Origin: Arcobacter iocasae
GTDB taxonomy: Bacteria > Campylobacterota > Campylobacteria > Campylobacterales > Arcobacteraceae
NCBI RefSeq assembly: GCF_042214795.1
Contig: NZ_CP090177.1
Span: 248,001-312,000, forward strand
Direction: 5' to 3'
Length of the DNA: 64,000 nt
Numbering within the stretch: position 1 is the first letter of the stretch; each line of letters opens with the position of its first letter. The notes beneath the pieces are model-generated. The model was not told the DNA's origin and ran no database searches. It was given only the letters and a program-made list of their open reading frames with translations. Of this stretch, positions 25,904-33,767 are shown one piece after another. The position numbers and the translations under genes were made by a program.

Positions 25904-27517
25904 ATGACTAAAATAAGTAATGAAGATAAAAAAATATTTTTAAAAATGATAAAAGACAAAAACCTAGAAGGATTAAAAAAGCTAAATCTACAGGAACCTT
26001 TTTATCAATACATTACAATATTGTGGGAAAAAGATGATATTGAATCTATTGAATATCTTAGAAAAAATCAGCTTATAAGTGATAATGATATATTTTTACT
26101 TACATTTATGAAAGTAAAAGATGGTAGAAATTATGATTTTATTTCACTTCTTGAAATGATAAAAAAATATTTTCAAGATGCACCTTTAGTTATTGAAGAT
26201 GAAATTATATTAAAAAATCTATCTAGGGATTCTGCACTTGAGTATGTGAAAGATTGGATTTCAGCTGGAGCTGTTTTTGATTATGAAAAACTATTTGATT
26301 ATTCTTTCTTAGGAAGTACTACTTCACATGAATTTACAAATTATTTACTTGATAACTTTGAATTAAGCGCAGAACTTATTAAAAGTGTAGAATATCCTGC
26401 AAAAATAAAATACAACAAAAAAGACCCACTGATACAAAAGCTTATAAAAAAAGGTATGGCTTACGAAGAACCTACTTTAAAAAAGACAAAAATACTAAAA
26501 GAATTTGAACTAACAAAAGAAGAGTCTTTAGATAATATATCATTTATCAAAAAAACCAAAGTAGTCCTTAAAATATATAATAAAGAAAAAAACGAATCAA
26601 GACTTGATATTTTTTGTTTAGACACAAACAATACAATAAATAGCTTGACAATCAAAGATAACTCTTTGGTTTACTGTGCGTGGAGAGAGGGAATAGCTGT
26701 ACTTACACTCCAAGGTGTCACATTTATGCCTTTATATGAAAATTCTAATCCTATTTATTATGAAATGAGTAATCCTGATGATTTAAAACATTTAACAAAA
26801 GATGAATTTTTAAGAATTCCCAGTTACTCAAATGTAATAGCTATAAATGATAATACTTTATTAGTACATTTTCATACCCCTGCTAAAAAAGAAGGCAGAG
26901 CATTAAGTATACTAAAAATAAAAAATTCAATTTGCCAAATGCTAAACATTTATAAAGAAATAAACGAACCTGAAATCATAGATATGCTAGGGATAAATGA
27001 GCGTAGTCCTTCTTATATTTATTTACATGAGTGTACATATAGTCATGATAAAATTTGGTGCATAGTTGAAGGAAGTAATATAAATAGGCAACTAGGAGGA
27101 GAACATCCTTATACTTTACTCACAAGTTATCATTATAGTGAGAACAAGACTGATTTATCAAAACCATCAACAAAAACTAACATATTTAAAAAACTATTAA
27201 ACTCTTTTGCTAATAGTGATGAAAAAGAGGAAAATCAAAATAATCTATTTACTTGGGAAAAAACAAAAGTAAAACTAGAGGGTGGCAAAAGTTTCTTCAG
27301 TGATGATGGTGCTTATATTTGGAGTAAAATGATGGGAAAAAACCGAATGTTCTGTCAAGATATAAAAGATGCTAAGTTTTTACATGAAATACGAATCACA
27401 CCTTCCCAAAATCTAAATAAAATACCTTTTAATAAAGCATCAGTGAGTATGTATGATAAACAACACTTTATAGTATATGATTCTTCACGATGGAATTTAT
27501 GTGAAGTTATAAACTAA
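25904..27517 (+). CDS. Hypothetical 537-residue cytoplasmic protein
   Basis: Not recognised. The first ~190 residues are helical and repetitive in feel (ESIEYLRKNQLI, SALEYVKDWISAGA, HEFTNYLLDNF), resembling ankyrin-like or HEAT-like repeats. The rest is beta-rich with spaced aromatic strands and could be a propeller. No signal peptide or membrane segment is seen. The ATG is 140 bp from the divergent rpe gene. It is followed 48 bp later by the phospholipase gene, with an AT-rich gap, so co-transcription is uncertain. Confidence 0.65.
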   Translation: MTKISNEDKKIFLKMIKDKNLEGLKKLNLQEPFYQYITILWEKDDIESIEYLRKNQLISDNDIFLLTFMKVKDGRNYDFISLLEMIKKYFQDAPLVIEDEIILKNLSRDSALEYVKDWISAGAVFDYEKLFDYSFLGSTTSHEFTNYLLDNFELSAELIKSVEYPAKIKYNKKDPLIQKLIKKGMAYEEPTLKKTKILKEFELTKEESLDNISFIKKTKVVLKIYNKEKNESRLDIFCLDTNNTINSLTIKDNSLVYCAWREGIAVLTLQGVTFMPLYENSNPIYYEMSNPDDLKHLTKDEFLRIPSYSNVIAINDNTLLVHFHTPAKKEGRALSILKIKNSICQMLNIYKEINEPEIIDMLGINERSPSYIYLHECTYSHDKIWCIVEGSNINRQLGGEHPYTLLTSYHYSENKTDLSKPSTKTNIFKKLLNSFANSDEKEENQNNLFTWEKTKVKLEGGKSFFSDDGAYIWSKMMGKNRMFCQDIKDAKFLHEIRITPSQNLNKIPFNKASVSMYDKQHFIVYDSSRWNLCEVIN

Positions 27518-27565
27518 TAAAATGAAAATTACGCTAATATAACAATTATTTATATAGGAACATAA

Positions 27566-28579
27566 ATGAAAAAATTTTTATTATTTATATTTTTAACAAC
27601 AACAATTTTCGCAAGTGAAAATAATGATGAATTATATGCAAAAGCTAAAAAGTTTGAAGATGAACATAACTACAAAGAAGCAATGCTTATATATAAACAA
27701 TTAGCAAAAAATGGCAAAAAAGAAGTAGCTACATTAAATAGTCAAACAAAAGCAGATGAATCAACTCTTTTTGTAGATAAAGATAAACTAGCTGAAGTAA
27801 AAGAGACTAAAAAAGTATTAGATCCAATTGAAGATAAAGAGACGAGTAATACACTATCTCAGATTTTAGCCTCTTCTTTTGACCTTTATCCTTATAATGA
27901 GAACTATCTTTTACCATTCTCTTATTCTTCAAAGTCAAATAATGATAGAAAACATGTGGAGACTGTATTTCAATTAAGTGTTAAAAAACCTATTTCTTAT
28001 AACTTCTTTGGTTTAAAAGAGAGCATAAACTTTGGATATACCCAAACTTCATGGTGGCAATTATATTCTGAGTCTTCTCCTTTTAGAGAGACAAATTATA
28101 GACCTGAAGTCTTTGTTATGATTCCTTATGGGAAAAGAGATAAAACCTCTTTAAAATCTCTTAAATTTGGTCTTTTACATGAATCAAATGGACAATCTGA
28201 CCCAACATCAAGATCATGGAATAGAATTTATGCTCAAAGTTATTTCCAATTTTCAAGCTTGTTTTTTAGTCCAAGAGTTTGGTATAGAATCCCAGATGGT
28301 TCAAATGACGACAATCCAGATATAGAAGATTATCTTGGATATGGAGATTTAACATTTTATTTACCATATAAAACACATACATTTAAACTCTTACTTAGAA
28401 ATAATCTTAAATTTGATGATTCTAATAAAGGCTTTGCACAGTTTAATTGGACTTTCCCTTTACTAAACTCAAAAAATACCTTTGGATTTGTTCAATTATC
28501 TACTGGTTATGGGGATAGTTTGATTGATTATAATCACGAAATAAACAGAATTAGTTTTGGAATTTCATTATCTAGATAG
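27566..28579 (+). CDS. pldA: Outer-membrane phospholipase A1 (PldA family) with N-terminal extension
   Basis: A 337-residue beta-barrel esterase. After a signal peptide (FLLFIFLTTTIFA) come ~85 charged residues that include one TPR-like unit (ELYAKAKKFEDEHNYKEAML). The barrel follows, with LLHESNGQSDPTSRSWNR: His and Ser of the HxSNG motif form the active site, and SRSWNR is equally conserved. It hydrolyses phospholipids that reach the outer leaflet. The helical extension is not part of classical PldA. The alternating strand pattern continues to a final aromatic-rich strand. Confidence 0.88.
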   Translation: MKKFLLFIFLTTTIFASENNDELYAKAKKFEDEHNYKEAMLIYKQLAKNGKKEVATLNSQTKADESTLFVDKDKLAEVKETKKVLDPIEDKETSNTLSQILASSFDLYPYNENYLLPFSYSSKSNNDRKHVETVFQLSVKKPISYNFFGLKESINFGYTQTSWWQLYSESSPFRETNYRPEVFVMIPYGKRDKTSLKSLKFGLLHESNGQSDPTSRSWNRIYAQSYFQFSSLFFSPRVWYRIPDGSNDDNPDIEDYLGYGDLTFYLPYKTHTFKLLLRNNLKFDDSNKGFAQFNWTFPLLNSKNTFGFVQLSTGYGDSLIDYNHEINRISFGISLSR

Positions 28580-28580
28580 A

Positions 28581-28620
28581 ACTTACACTTAACTAACACT
28601 TTCTTTATATACTTTCACAT
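28581..28620 (+). promoter_or_regulatory. Conserved 40-bp promoter block before small exported protein 1
   Basis: This block and 31466-31505 agree at about 32 of 40 positions by eye, without gaps, and both lie ~61-63 bp before the start codons of related genes. It contains TTACACT and TAACACT 11 bp apart, like a tandem response-regulator site, and then TTTATATACTT, a possible -10. Confidence 0.6.
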
Positions 28621-28641
28621 CTTTAAAAAAAGGAGTGAAAT

Positions 28642-28878
28642 ATGAAGTTAGGTAAACAAATAGCAATTTTTGCAATATTAGGGGCAACGGGATTATTCGC
28701 TGCTGGAATTAATGATGTAAATGTATTAGTAGATAAAATCAATACAGCTACTAATTTAAATGAAAGAAGCCAATTATTGAAGAAACTTGATGCAAGGCTT
28801 TCATCAATGGGGCAAGAAGACCTTATTACCGCTCAGCAAATTATTAATACTAAACTAAAAATATCGAAAGTTCTTTAA
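28642..28878 (+). CDS. Small exported helical protein, paralogue 1
   Basis: 78 residues. A cleavable-looking signal peptide (IAIFAILGATGLFAAG) is followed by a ~55-residue amphipathic helical domain: NVLVDKINTATNLNERSQLL and KKLDARLSSMGQEDL. It is clearly related to the products at 31529-31771 and, more distantly, 30588-30845. I do not know the family. It has a strong ribosome site (AAAGGAG), a conserved promoter and its own terminator, so it is expressed as a monocistronic unit. A periplasmic role tied to the adjacent two-component system is an inference. Confidence 0.75.
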   Translation: MKLGKQIAIFAILGATGLFAAGINDVNVLVDKINTATNLNERSQLLKKLDARLSSMGQEDLITAQQIINTKLKISKVL

Positions 28879-28883
28879 GTAGT

Positions 28884-28918
28884 AAAAATCATCTTTGAGT
28901 TTTTCAAAGATGATTTTT
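28884..28918. terminator. Strong bidirectional terminator
   Basis: A 15-bp perfect stem (AAAAATCATCTTTGA with its complement) closes a 5-nt GTTTT loop and has A/T tails on both sides. It lies between the small-protein gene and the convergent histidine kinase gene. Confidence 0.88.
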
Positions 28919-28925
28919 ACTCAAC

Positions 28926-29960
28926 CTATTTAAAAATAAGTTCTATCTTTGTACCCTTATCAATCACACTAGTTATATTAATATTTATATCCAAAATATC
29001 ACAAAGCTGTTTTACAATACTCATACCAATACCAAGCCCTGTATCATTCTCTTTATAATATCTTTGAAATACTTTTTTTACATCTTTTATGCCTATTCCT
29101 GTATCTTCTATTATAAGTTTTTGATTATTTGTACTTATGCTTACTTCCCCATTTTTTTTGTTGTATTTACAAGCATTGGTTAATAAATTATCAATAATAC
29201 GATCAAGGGCATTTTTATTACTTTTTATTATTAGATTTTCCATATTTTTGTTAAATTTGATTTTAGGGTATAACTTATGCAAAATCTCAATTTTGGCATT
29301 GACAAGTTCTTCTAATGAAACATCTTCACTTTTTGCCATTTCATTTGGAGTTATTAGTTCTAAGTTTTTATACAAAGAAGAGATACTTTTAGCACTAAGT
29401 TCTATTCTCTCAATCTCTTCAAAATCCCCTCTTCTTCTTAGCAATCTTGAGTTTAGTAAAATAGAAGTTGCAGGAGTATTTAAATCATGGATTAAATCTT
29501 TTAAAAAATCTTCCAAAAGACGCAAAGCTTCTTTCATGGGTCTTAGTGAATACATAGCAAAAGCAACAGAAAGAAAAAGAAGAGAAAAAGATACTATTAT
29601 TGAAAATTTGAAAATTTTTATTAAAAAATCTTGATAGACTTTTTCATACTTTTTTTTGTCATAAATTACTTTTAAAAGATATGGTCCAGTTGTTGGGATT
29701 TGAAAATAGGCACAAAGTCCCTCTTCACAATGGTAGATTTTGAAAAGTTTTTTTTGTTTATCATCTTGTACAATATCTAATGAAAACTTATCACCTTTGA
29801 AATCAAAGGTATAATCTTTCATTTGGTATAAAATATTTTGTTCTATATCTTTTATTTTATCCACTTGATACATATACAAAACAATACTAGCAAGTATTAA
29901 TAAAGGTATGAAAAAAAGAGCAATCGTAGTAAGAAGTGATTTTTTCTCATAATTTTTCAA
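28926..29960 (-). CDS. Sensor histidine kinase
   Basis: A 344-residue membrane kinase. The first helix (residues ~10-30) and the second (~112-132) enclose an ~80-residue periplasmic sensor with the pair CEEGLCAYF. The H-box is DLIHDLNTPATS. The ATPase domain has NLLTNACKYN (N-box), EDTGIGI (G1) and GLGIGMSIVKQL (G2). It overlaps the response regulator gene by 14 bp and is the last gene of a four-gene operon. The signal is unknown. Neighbouring exported proteins suggest an envelope cue. Confidence 0.9.
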   Translation of the reverse strand: MKNYEKKSLLTTIALFFIPLLILASIVLYMYQVDKIKDIEQNILYQMKDYTFDFKGDKFSLDIVQDDKQKKLFKIYHCEEGLCAYFQIPTTGPYLLKVIYDKKKYEKVYQDFLIKIFKFSIIVSFSLLFLSVAFAMYSLRPMKEALRLLEDFLKDLIHDLNTPATSILLNSRLLRRRGDFEEIERIELSAKSISSLYKNLELITPNEMAKSEDVSLEELVNAKIEILHKLYPKIKFNKNMENLIIKSNKNALDRIIDNLLTNACKYNKKNGEVSISTNNQKLIIEDTGIGIKDVKKVFQRYYKENDTGLGIGMSIVKQLCDILDININITSVIDKGTKIELIFK

Positions 29961-30591
29961 GTCTATATCCTATACCTTTGATATTACTTATTTCTAAATC
30001 TAAAACTTTTTTTAATTTACTAATCAAAACTCGAAGTGCTGGTTCACTTGGTCTATTCATACAATCAAAAAATGATGACTTATCAACTGTCATACCGATA
30101 TTTCGCATAAGTAAAGAGAAAATATCTTTTTCAACACTTCCAAGTGTTACTTCAACATTATCTTTTAAAACCCTACTTTCAAGTAAATCAAAAGTAATAT
30201 CTTTGTATTGAACAACTGGATTCTTTCGTTTTAAAGTTGCTTGAATACGAGCTAAAAGTTCATCTAAATCAAATGGCTTTTTAATATAATCATCACAACC
30301 ATAATCAAAACCTTTTAGAGTCGATTTGATATCAATCTTTGCTGTGATAAAAAAAGTAGGAGTAGAGTCTTGGGCTTCCCTTAAAAGCTTTAATGTTTCC
30401 ATTCCATCAAGCAAAGGAACATTTACATCAAATAAATAAAGATCATACTTATTATCATAAGTATATTCTAAAACTTCCTCTCCATCACTCACTAAAGTCA
30501 CATCATAGTTTTCTTGCTCTAAAATTTGCACCATAGTTTGAGCTAGGATTTCATCATCTTCAAGAAGTAAGATTTTTAGTTTTTTACTCAT
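29947..30591 (-). CDS. OmpR/PhoB-family response regulator
   Basis: A 214-residue regulator. The receiver domain has EDDE at the N-terminus, the phospho-acceptor Asp in LYLFDVNVP, and the Lys in YIKKPFDLDEL. The C-terminal winged helix ends ISNIKGIGYRLEK. It is read with the kinase downstream and the small exported protein upstream, each with short overlaps. The conserved blocks at 28581 and 31466 are candidate binding sites. Confidence 0.92.
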   Translation of the reverse strand: MSKKLKILLLEDDEILAQTMVQILEQENYDVTLVSDGEEVLEYTYDNKYDLYLFDVNVPLLDGMETLKLLREAQDSTPTFFITAKIDIKSTLKGFDYGCDDYIKKPFDLDELLARIQATLKRKNPVVQYKDITFDLLESRVLKDNVEVTLGSVEKDIFSLLMRNIGMTVDKSSFFDCMNRPSEPALRVLISKLKKVLDLEISNIKGIGYRLEKL

Positions 30592-30845
30592 TGTTCTATT
30601 GCTTTTTCATCAAAAAGTTTATTTGGCATCTTCTCTTTTGCTTTTATAATTGCATCAGATTCTTGTCTTGCTTTTATATTTTTAGTAGCCAATTCTTTTT
30701 TTAGTTTTTCTATTAATTCTTTTTTCTCTTGGGGGTTTGAAGCTTGATTTACTTTTTCAAGTAATTTATCTACTTCTTTTGTTTGAGCAAATAAACTTGT
30801 TGTTGAAAATAAAAAAAGAATAATCAAAGATTTAAAAAGAATCAT
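30588..30845 (-). CDS. Small exported helical protein, paralogue 3 (operonic)
   Basis: 85 residues. A signal peptide (SLIILFLFSTTSLFAQ) is followed by EVDKLLEKVNQASNPQEKKE and a Lys/Glu-rich helix. The pattern VDKLLEKVNxAxxxxEKxEL matches LVDKINTATNLNERSQL and LVNKINNTEDVKARGTL of the other two copies. It differs in a longer, more charged C-terminus. Located between lipoprotein and response regulator genes with 4-bp overlaps on both sides, it is translationally tied to the two-component system. Function unknown. Confidence 0.7.
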   Translation of the reverse strand: MILFKSLIILFLFSTTSLFAQTKEVDKLLEKVNQASNPQEKKELIEKLKKELATKNIKARQESDAIIKAKEKMPNKLFDEKAIEQ

Positions 30846-31282
30846 TTTTTATCCTGTTTTTCTTCAAGTATTTTTATGCTGTTTTTTAATTTTAAAAGTG
30901 GATTAGAAGAGAACTCACTTAAGTCACAATTACTCTTTTTAGCTAATTCATAATTTGAGTTATAAGAATCATTTGCTGTATTTATATTTTTTGCAAAAAC
31001 TGTAGGAGAACTACTTTCTACTAAAAAAAGTTGTGCTTTTGCTCCAACTATATCATTTTTTGAAAAATATCCATCTTCAAACTCTTTTTCAATATAACTT
31101 GCTGCATAATTCACTACTTTTTTATACTTATTACAATACTTACTATTGATATTTTCTTTTATTTGTTTTTGCAAATCTTCATTTTTATTATTTGGAGATA
31201 CTTGACTTGTATTTTGTAAACTGCATCCAATTAAAAATATTGAAAAAGCTATTATAAAAGGTATTTGTAATAGTTTATTCAT
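30842..31282 (-). CDS. Putative lipoprotein heading the two-component operon
   Basis: 146 residues with a lipoprotein signal peptide: hydrophobic FIIAFSIFLIGC, where LIGC is the lipobox with the Cys at about residue 20. The mature part is mostly helical and carries two further cysteines (KYCNKY, KSNCDL) that could pair. I do not recognise the family. It is the first gene of the operon running to the kinase. A sensory or accessory envelope role is plausible from context only. Confidence 0.72.
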   Translation of the reverse strand: MNKLLQIPFIIAFSIFLIGCSLQNTSQVSPNNKNEDLQKQIKENINSKYCNKYKKVVNYAASYIEKEFEDGYFSKNDIVGAKAQLFLVESSSPTVFAKNINTANDSYNSNYELAKKSNCDLSEFSSNPLLKLKNSIKILEEKQDKK

Positions 31283-31465
31283 TTAAATTTTTCCTTTTAT
31301 TGTGAAACTCTATTTTATTTAACTTAATATTATTTAGTTATATTACTAAATTACATGAGAAACTATTTTTTAATCATTATGGAATAAAACTATTCCAAAG
31401 GGATAGAATTATAATCTAATACTCATTAAACATCAACATAAATACTTTAAATAAAAACTTATAGA

Positions 31466-31505
31466 ACTAATACATAACTTACACTTTATTTATATACTTC
31501 CATAC
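31466..31505 (+). promoter_or_regulatory. Conserved 40-bp promoter block before small exported protein 2
   Basis: Ungapped match to 28581-28620, including the TAATACA/TTACACT pair 11 bp apart and TTTATATACTT. Upstream in the 246-bp gap are an inverted repeat GGAATA-aaac-TATTCC at 31381 and a TATAAT at 31410, whose roles are unclear. Confidence 0.6.
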
Positions 31506-31528
31506 ATTTAAAAAATAAGGAAAGAAAA

Positions 31529-31771
31529 ATGAAATTAAATAGAAAATTAGCAGTATTAGCGATATTAGGAATGACTGGATTATTTGCAAATGGAGTTAGC
31601 AATGTAAATACATTAGTAAATAAAATTAACAATACAGAAGATGTAAAAGCAAGAGGTACCTTATTAAAAGAGCTTGATAAAGAACTTTCAAATATGGATA
31701 AAAAACAACTTCCAGCTGCACAAGAAATTGTAAACAGCAAACTTAAATTTTCAAAAGTACTTGAAAAATAA
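31529..31771 (+). CDS. Small exported helical protein, paralogue 2
   Basis: 80 residues. The signal peptide LAVLAILGMTGLFANG closely resembles that of paralogue 1. The mature part has NTLVNKINNTEDVKARGTLL, then KELDKELSNMDKKQL and SKLKFSKVLEK. About half the positions match paralogue 1, including NVNxLVxKIN and KLKxSKVL at the end. It is transcribed divergently from the lipoprotein-kinase operon under a promoter shared with paralogue 1. Function unknown. Confidence 0.75.
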   Translation: MKLNRKLAVLAILGMTGLFANGVSNVNTLVNKINNTEDVKARGTLLKELDKELSNMDKKQLPAAQEIVNSKLKFSKVLEK

Positions 31772-31880
31772 TGTTAAATTATTTATATAAAAATTATTTA
31801 GCTATTAAAAATAGTTGGGTAATTTATATTTTTTAAAATATATTACTTAAATATCTTATTTCCCAAAAAACCAACCAAAT

Positions 31881-31904
31881 GAAAACACCAAATTTGGTGT
31901 TTTC
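31881..31904. terminator. 24-bp palindromic terminator
   Basis: GAAAACACCAAA followed by its exact complement forms a perfect palindrome with T-rich arms. It lies 9 bp after the stop of the - strand mini-flagellin gene and ~110 bp after the + strand small-protein gene. Confidence 0.65.
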
Positions 31905-31912
31905 ACCTCATT

Positions 31913-32362
31913 TTATGCCAAGAGTTCCAATGCATTATTTTGATTTATATTTCCCTGACTTTTTATGAAAGAACCACTTAAAGATGAGATATTGTTTTTA
32001 TCGAAATCTAGACTCTCTTTTTTATAATCAACATTTTGGGATAAAGGATTTTTTGTCATATTAGAAAATTTATTAAGTAAATTATCTATTTCATATTTAA
32101 TATTCTTTTTTCTTATCTCATCTGAAGTCATATTAATTTGAAGCATTTTAACTTTTAAAGAATCTAAAATTTTGGATTCTTCTGACATACCCTTTAAATT
32201 ATCACTTAATTTTATGCTATCACTATCATTGTTTTTATCAATTATTACACTATTTACTCTTATTTGATCTGATGTAGTTAAGTTAGCATTATGAATAGAT
32301 GTGTTTAATGACATATCATTATTTTGCAAAGCAACTAATGTTTTTTGAGCATCTAAAGTCAC
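31913..32362 (-). CDS. Miniature flagellin-like protein
   Basis: 149 residues that align with the two ends of flagellin and little else. IRVNSVIIDKNNDSDSIKLS matches the flagellin LRINSAxDDASGxAIADxL region. ESKILDSLKVKMLQ then YEIDNLLNKFSNM matches the KILDTIKxKATQ...DIxxLxxELDNIA helix. The C-terminus NISSLSGSFIKSQGNINQNN then ALELLA matches the terminal NILxQSGSYAxxQANxxQQNVLxLL. The D2/D3 surface domains are missing. It could be a minor filament subunit, an assembly regulator or a decayed flagellin. No flagellar genes are adjacent. Confidence 0.7.
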   Translation of the reverse strand: MTLDAQKTLVALQNNDMSLNTSIHNANLTTSDQIRVNSVIIDKNNDSDSIKLSDNLKGMSEESKILDSLKVKMLQINMTSDEIRKKNIKYEIDNLLNKFSNMTKNPLSQNVDYKKESLDFDKNNISSLSGSFIKSQGNINQNNALELLA

Positions 32363-32496
32363 AATATCTCCTAATCAAATTTATAAGATAATTATAACAT
32401 TGAGAAATTAGAATCGCGTTAGAAAATTTTTAATTAATAAATCAAATAATTACTATTTTAGCTAATAATAAGAAAGTGCAATATAAAAATATCTCT

Positions 32497-33072
32497 CTAT
32501 TTAGATAATTTCTTTTCCATAAACCACATAAAAGAAAACATCAAGCCAGGTGTTTTCGCTTTACTTTCATCATAAATAAACTCTTTATACTCATCAATTG
32601 GAAGATACATAGTCTCTATTTGTTCATCATGGATTCCTCCACCATTATGGGTTTTCATACTATCACTTATTTGGGCATAGTATAAGTTTTGTTTACCACC
32701 ACTTACTCCTACATTTGTATAAAAAGAGGTAATTTTTTCTATATTTTCTAAAGGAACATCATATCCACACTCTTCGTCTATCTCTTCTTTTACAATCATT
32801 TCCAAAGAAATATCTTTGTCAATAATCCCAGCACAAAGTTCATAAGTACATAAATTTGATTTATCATTTAAATAAACAGGTGCTCTGAACTGTTTTACTA
32901 ATAAAAAAGCATTTTTATCTATATTGTAAAGTAAGACAGCAACAGAATCGAAGCTTTTAACTGCTTCCCAAGTTTTATCTATTCCATTTTGATTATATGT
33001 TATTTTCACAGGATGGACAAATTTTGTATCTTCTAAAATAGAAGTTTTAAAATTTTTAATTATATTATTCAT
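32497..33072 (-). CDS. Nudix hydrolase, NUDT14/ADP-sugar diphosphatase type
   Basis: 191 residues. A Nudix box is visible as AGIIDKDISLEMIVKEEIDE followed by ECGY, with the acidic EExDEE metal ligands. The upstream ELCAGI..DK segment and the preceding KQFRAPVY are typical of the nucleoside-diphosphate-sugar branch (ADP-ribose or UDP-sugar pyrophosphatases). It should split a nucleoside diphosphate sugar into NMP and sugar phosphate. The substrate is not certain. It is monocistronic with its own AT-rich leader. Confidence 0.85.
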   Translation of the reverse strand: MNNIIKNFKTSILEDTKFVHPVKITYNQNGIDKTWEAVKSFDSVAVLLYNIDKNAFLLVKQFRAPVYLNDKSNLCTYELCAGIIDKDISLEMIVKEEIDEECGYDVPLENIEKITSFYTNVGVSGGKQNLYYAQISDSMKTHNGGGIHDEQIETMYLPIDEYKEFIYDESKAKTPGLMFSFMWFMEKKLSK

Positions 33073-33168
33073 TTATTAGCCTTTATTCATTTATTTTATT
33101 CAAAATTTATTTAAAAAAAGTAAATATATAGTAGAATAAATTTAAATAATAATTTTTTAAGGTTAAAA

Positions 33169-33759
33169 ATGCAACTAAAATACATAGGACCAAAACCAAT
33201 AATTTCTGAACATGGGATAAGTTTCAAAGATGGGAAAGAAGACAAATATGTGTATATACAAACGGCAATTGAAATTTTAAATGCAATCAATCATGAATAT
33301 GTGCAAGGTAAAATATATAAATATGATGCCCAAATTTCAAAACCAAGCGATGAAGAAATAGAAAATATCATTATAGGATATAAGCCTGAATTGAGACAAA
33401 CTATTGAAAAAGAGATTACTTCATACAAACAATACTTAAAAGAAGAGATTGAAAATACTCCAATTTCTCATCCTTTATTAAATAAAGATGAATTAACGGC
33501 TTTGCAAAACAATTTAAAAATCATGCATGAATATAGAATACAAAGAAGTATAAATAAAATCTGCTATATGCATATCATAGAGATAATAGCAAACATAATA
33601 AAAGAGCACAAAATAAAAGATATAAGTTCACCTTTTAATGAGAAGTTTTGGCATGTAATGCAAACTATTCAAGGACAACTATCTAATAAAAGAAATTATG
33701 TTGAGACTCAAATAAAAGAGAATAAAAATGGCACCATAGAATTAAGTATGAAGTTTTAG
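33169..33759 (+). CDS. Conserved-looking hypothetical protein
   Basis: 196 residues, not recognised. It has no signal or membrane segment. The start MQLKYIGPKPIISEHGISF looks like a beta-rich cap, then a long helical middle (residues ~60-160). The ATG is preceded by TTAAGG. It ends 8 bp from the convergent kinase gene, without an obvious hairpin there. Codon use matches the neighbours, so it is likely a native gene. Confidence 0.65.
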   Translation: MQLKYIGPKPIISEHGISFKDGKEDKYVYIQTAIEILNAINHEYVQGKIYKYDAQISKPSDEEIENIIIGYKPELRQTIEKEITSYKQYLKEEIENTPISHPLLNKDELTALQNNLKIMHEYRIQRSINKICYMHIIEIIANIIKEHKIKDISSPFNEKFWHVMQTIQGQLSNKRNYVETQIKENKNGTIELSMKF

Positions 33760-33767
33760 GAGCCTCT

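Noticed and set aside
29137..29634. Long 165-codon reading frame on the + strand
   Set aside because: It lies wholly antisense to the histidine kinase gene, whose H, N and G boxes are clear. Its composition (Ser/Leu/Ile runs) is what an AT-rich gene gives when read backwards.
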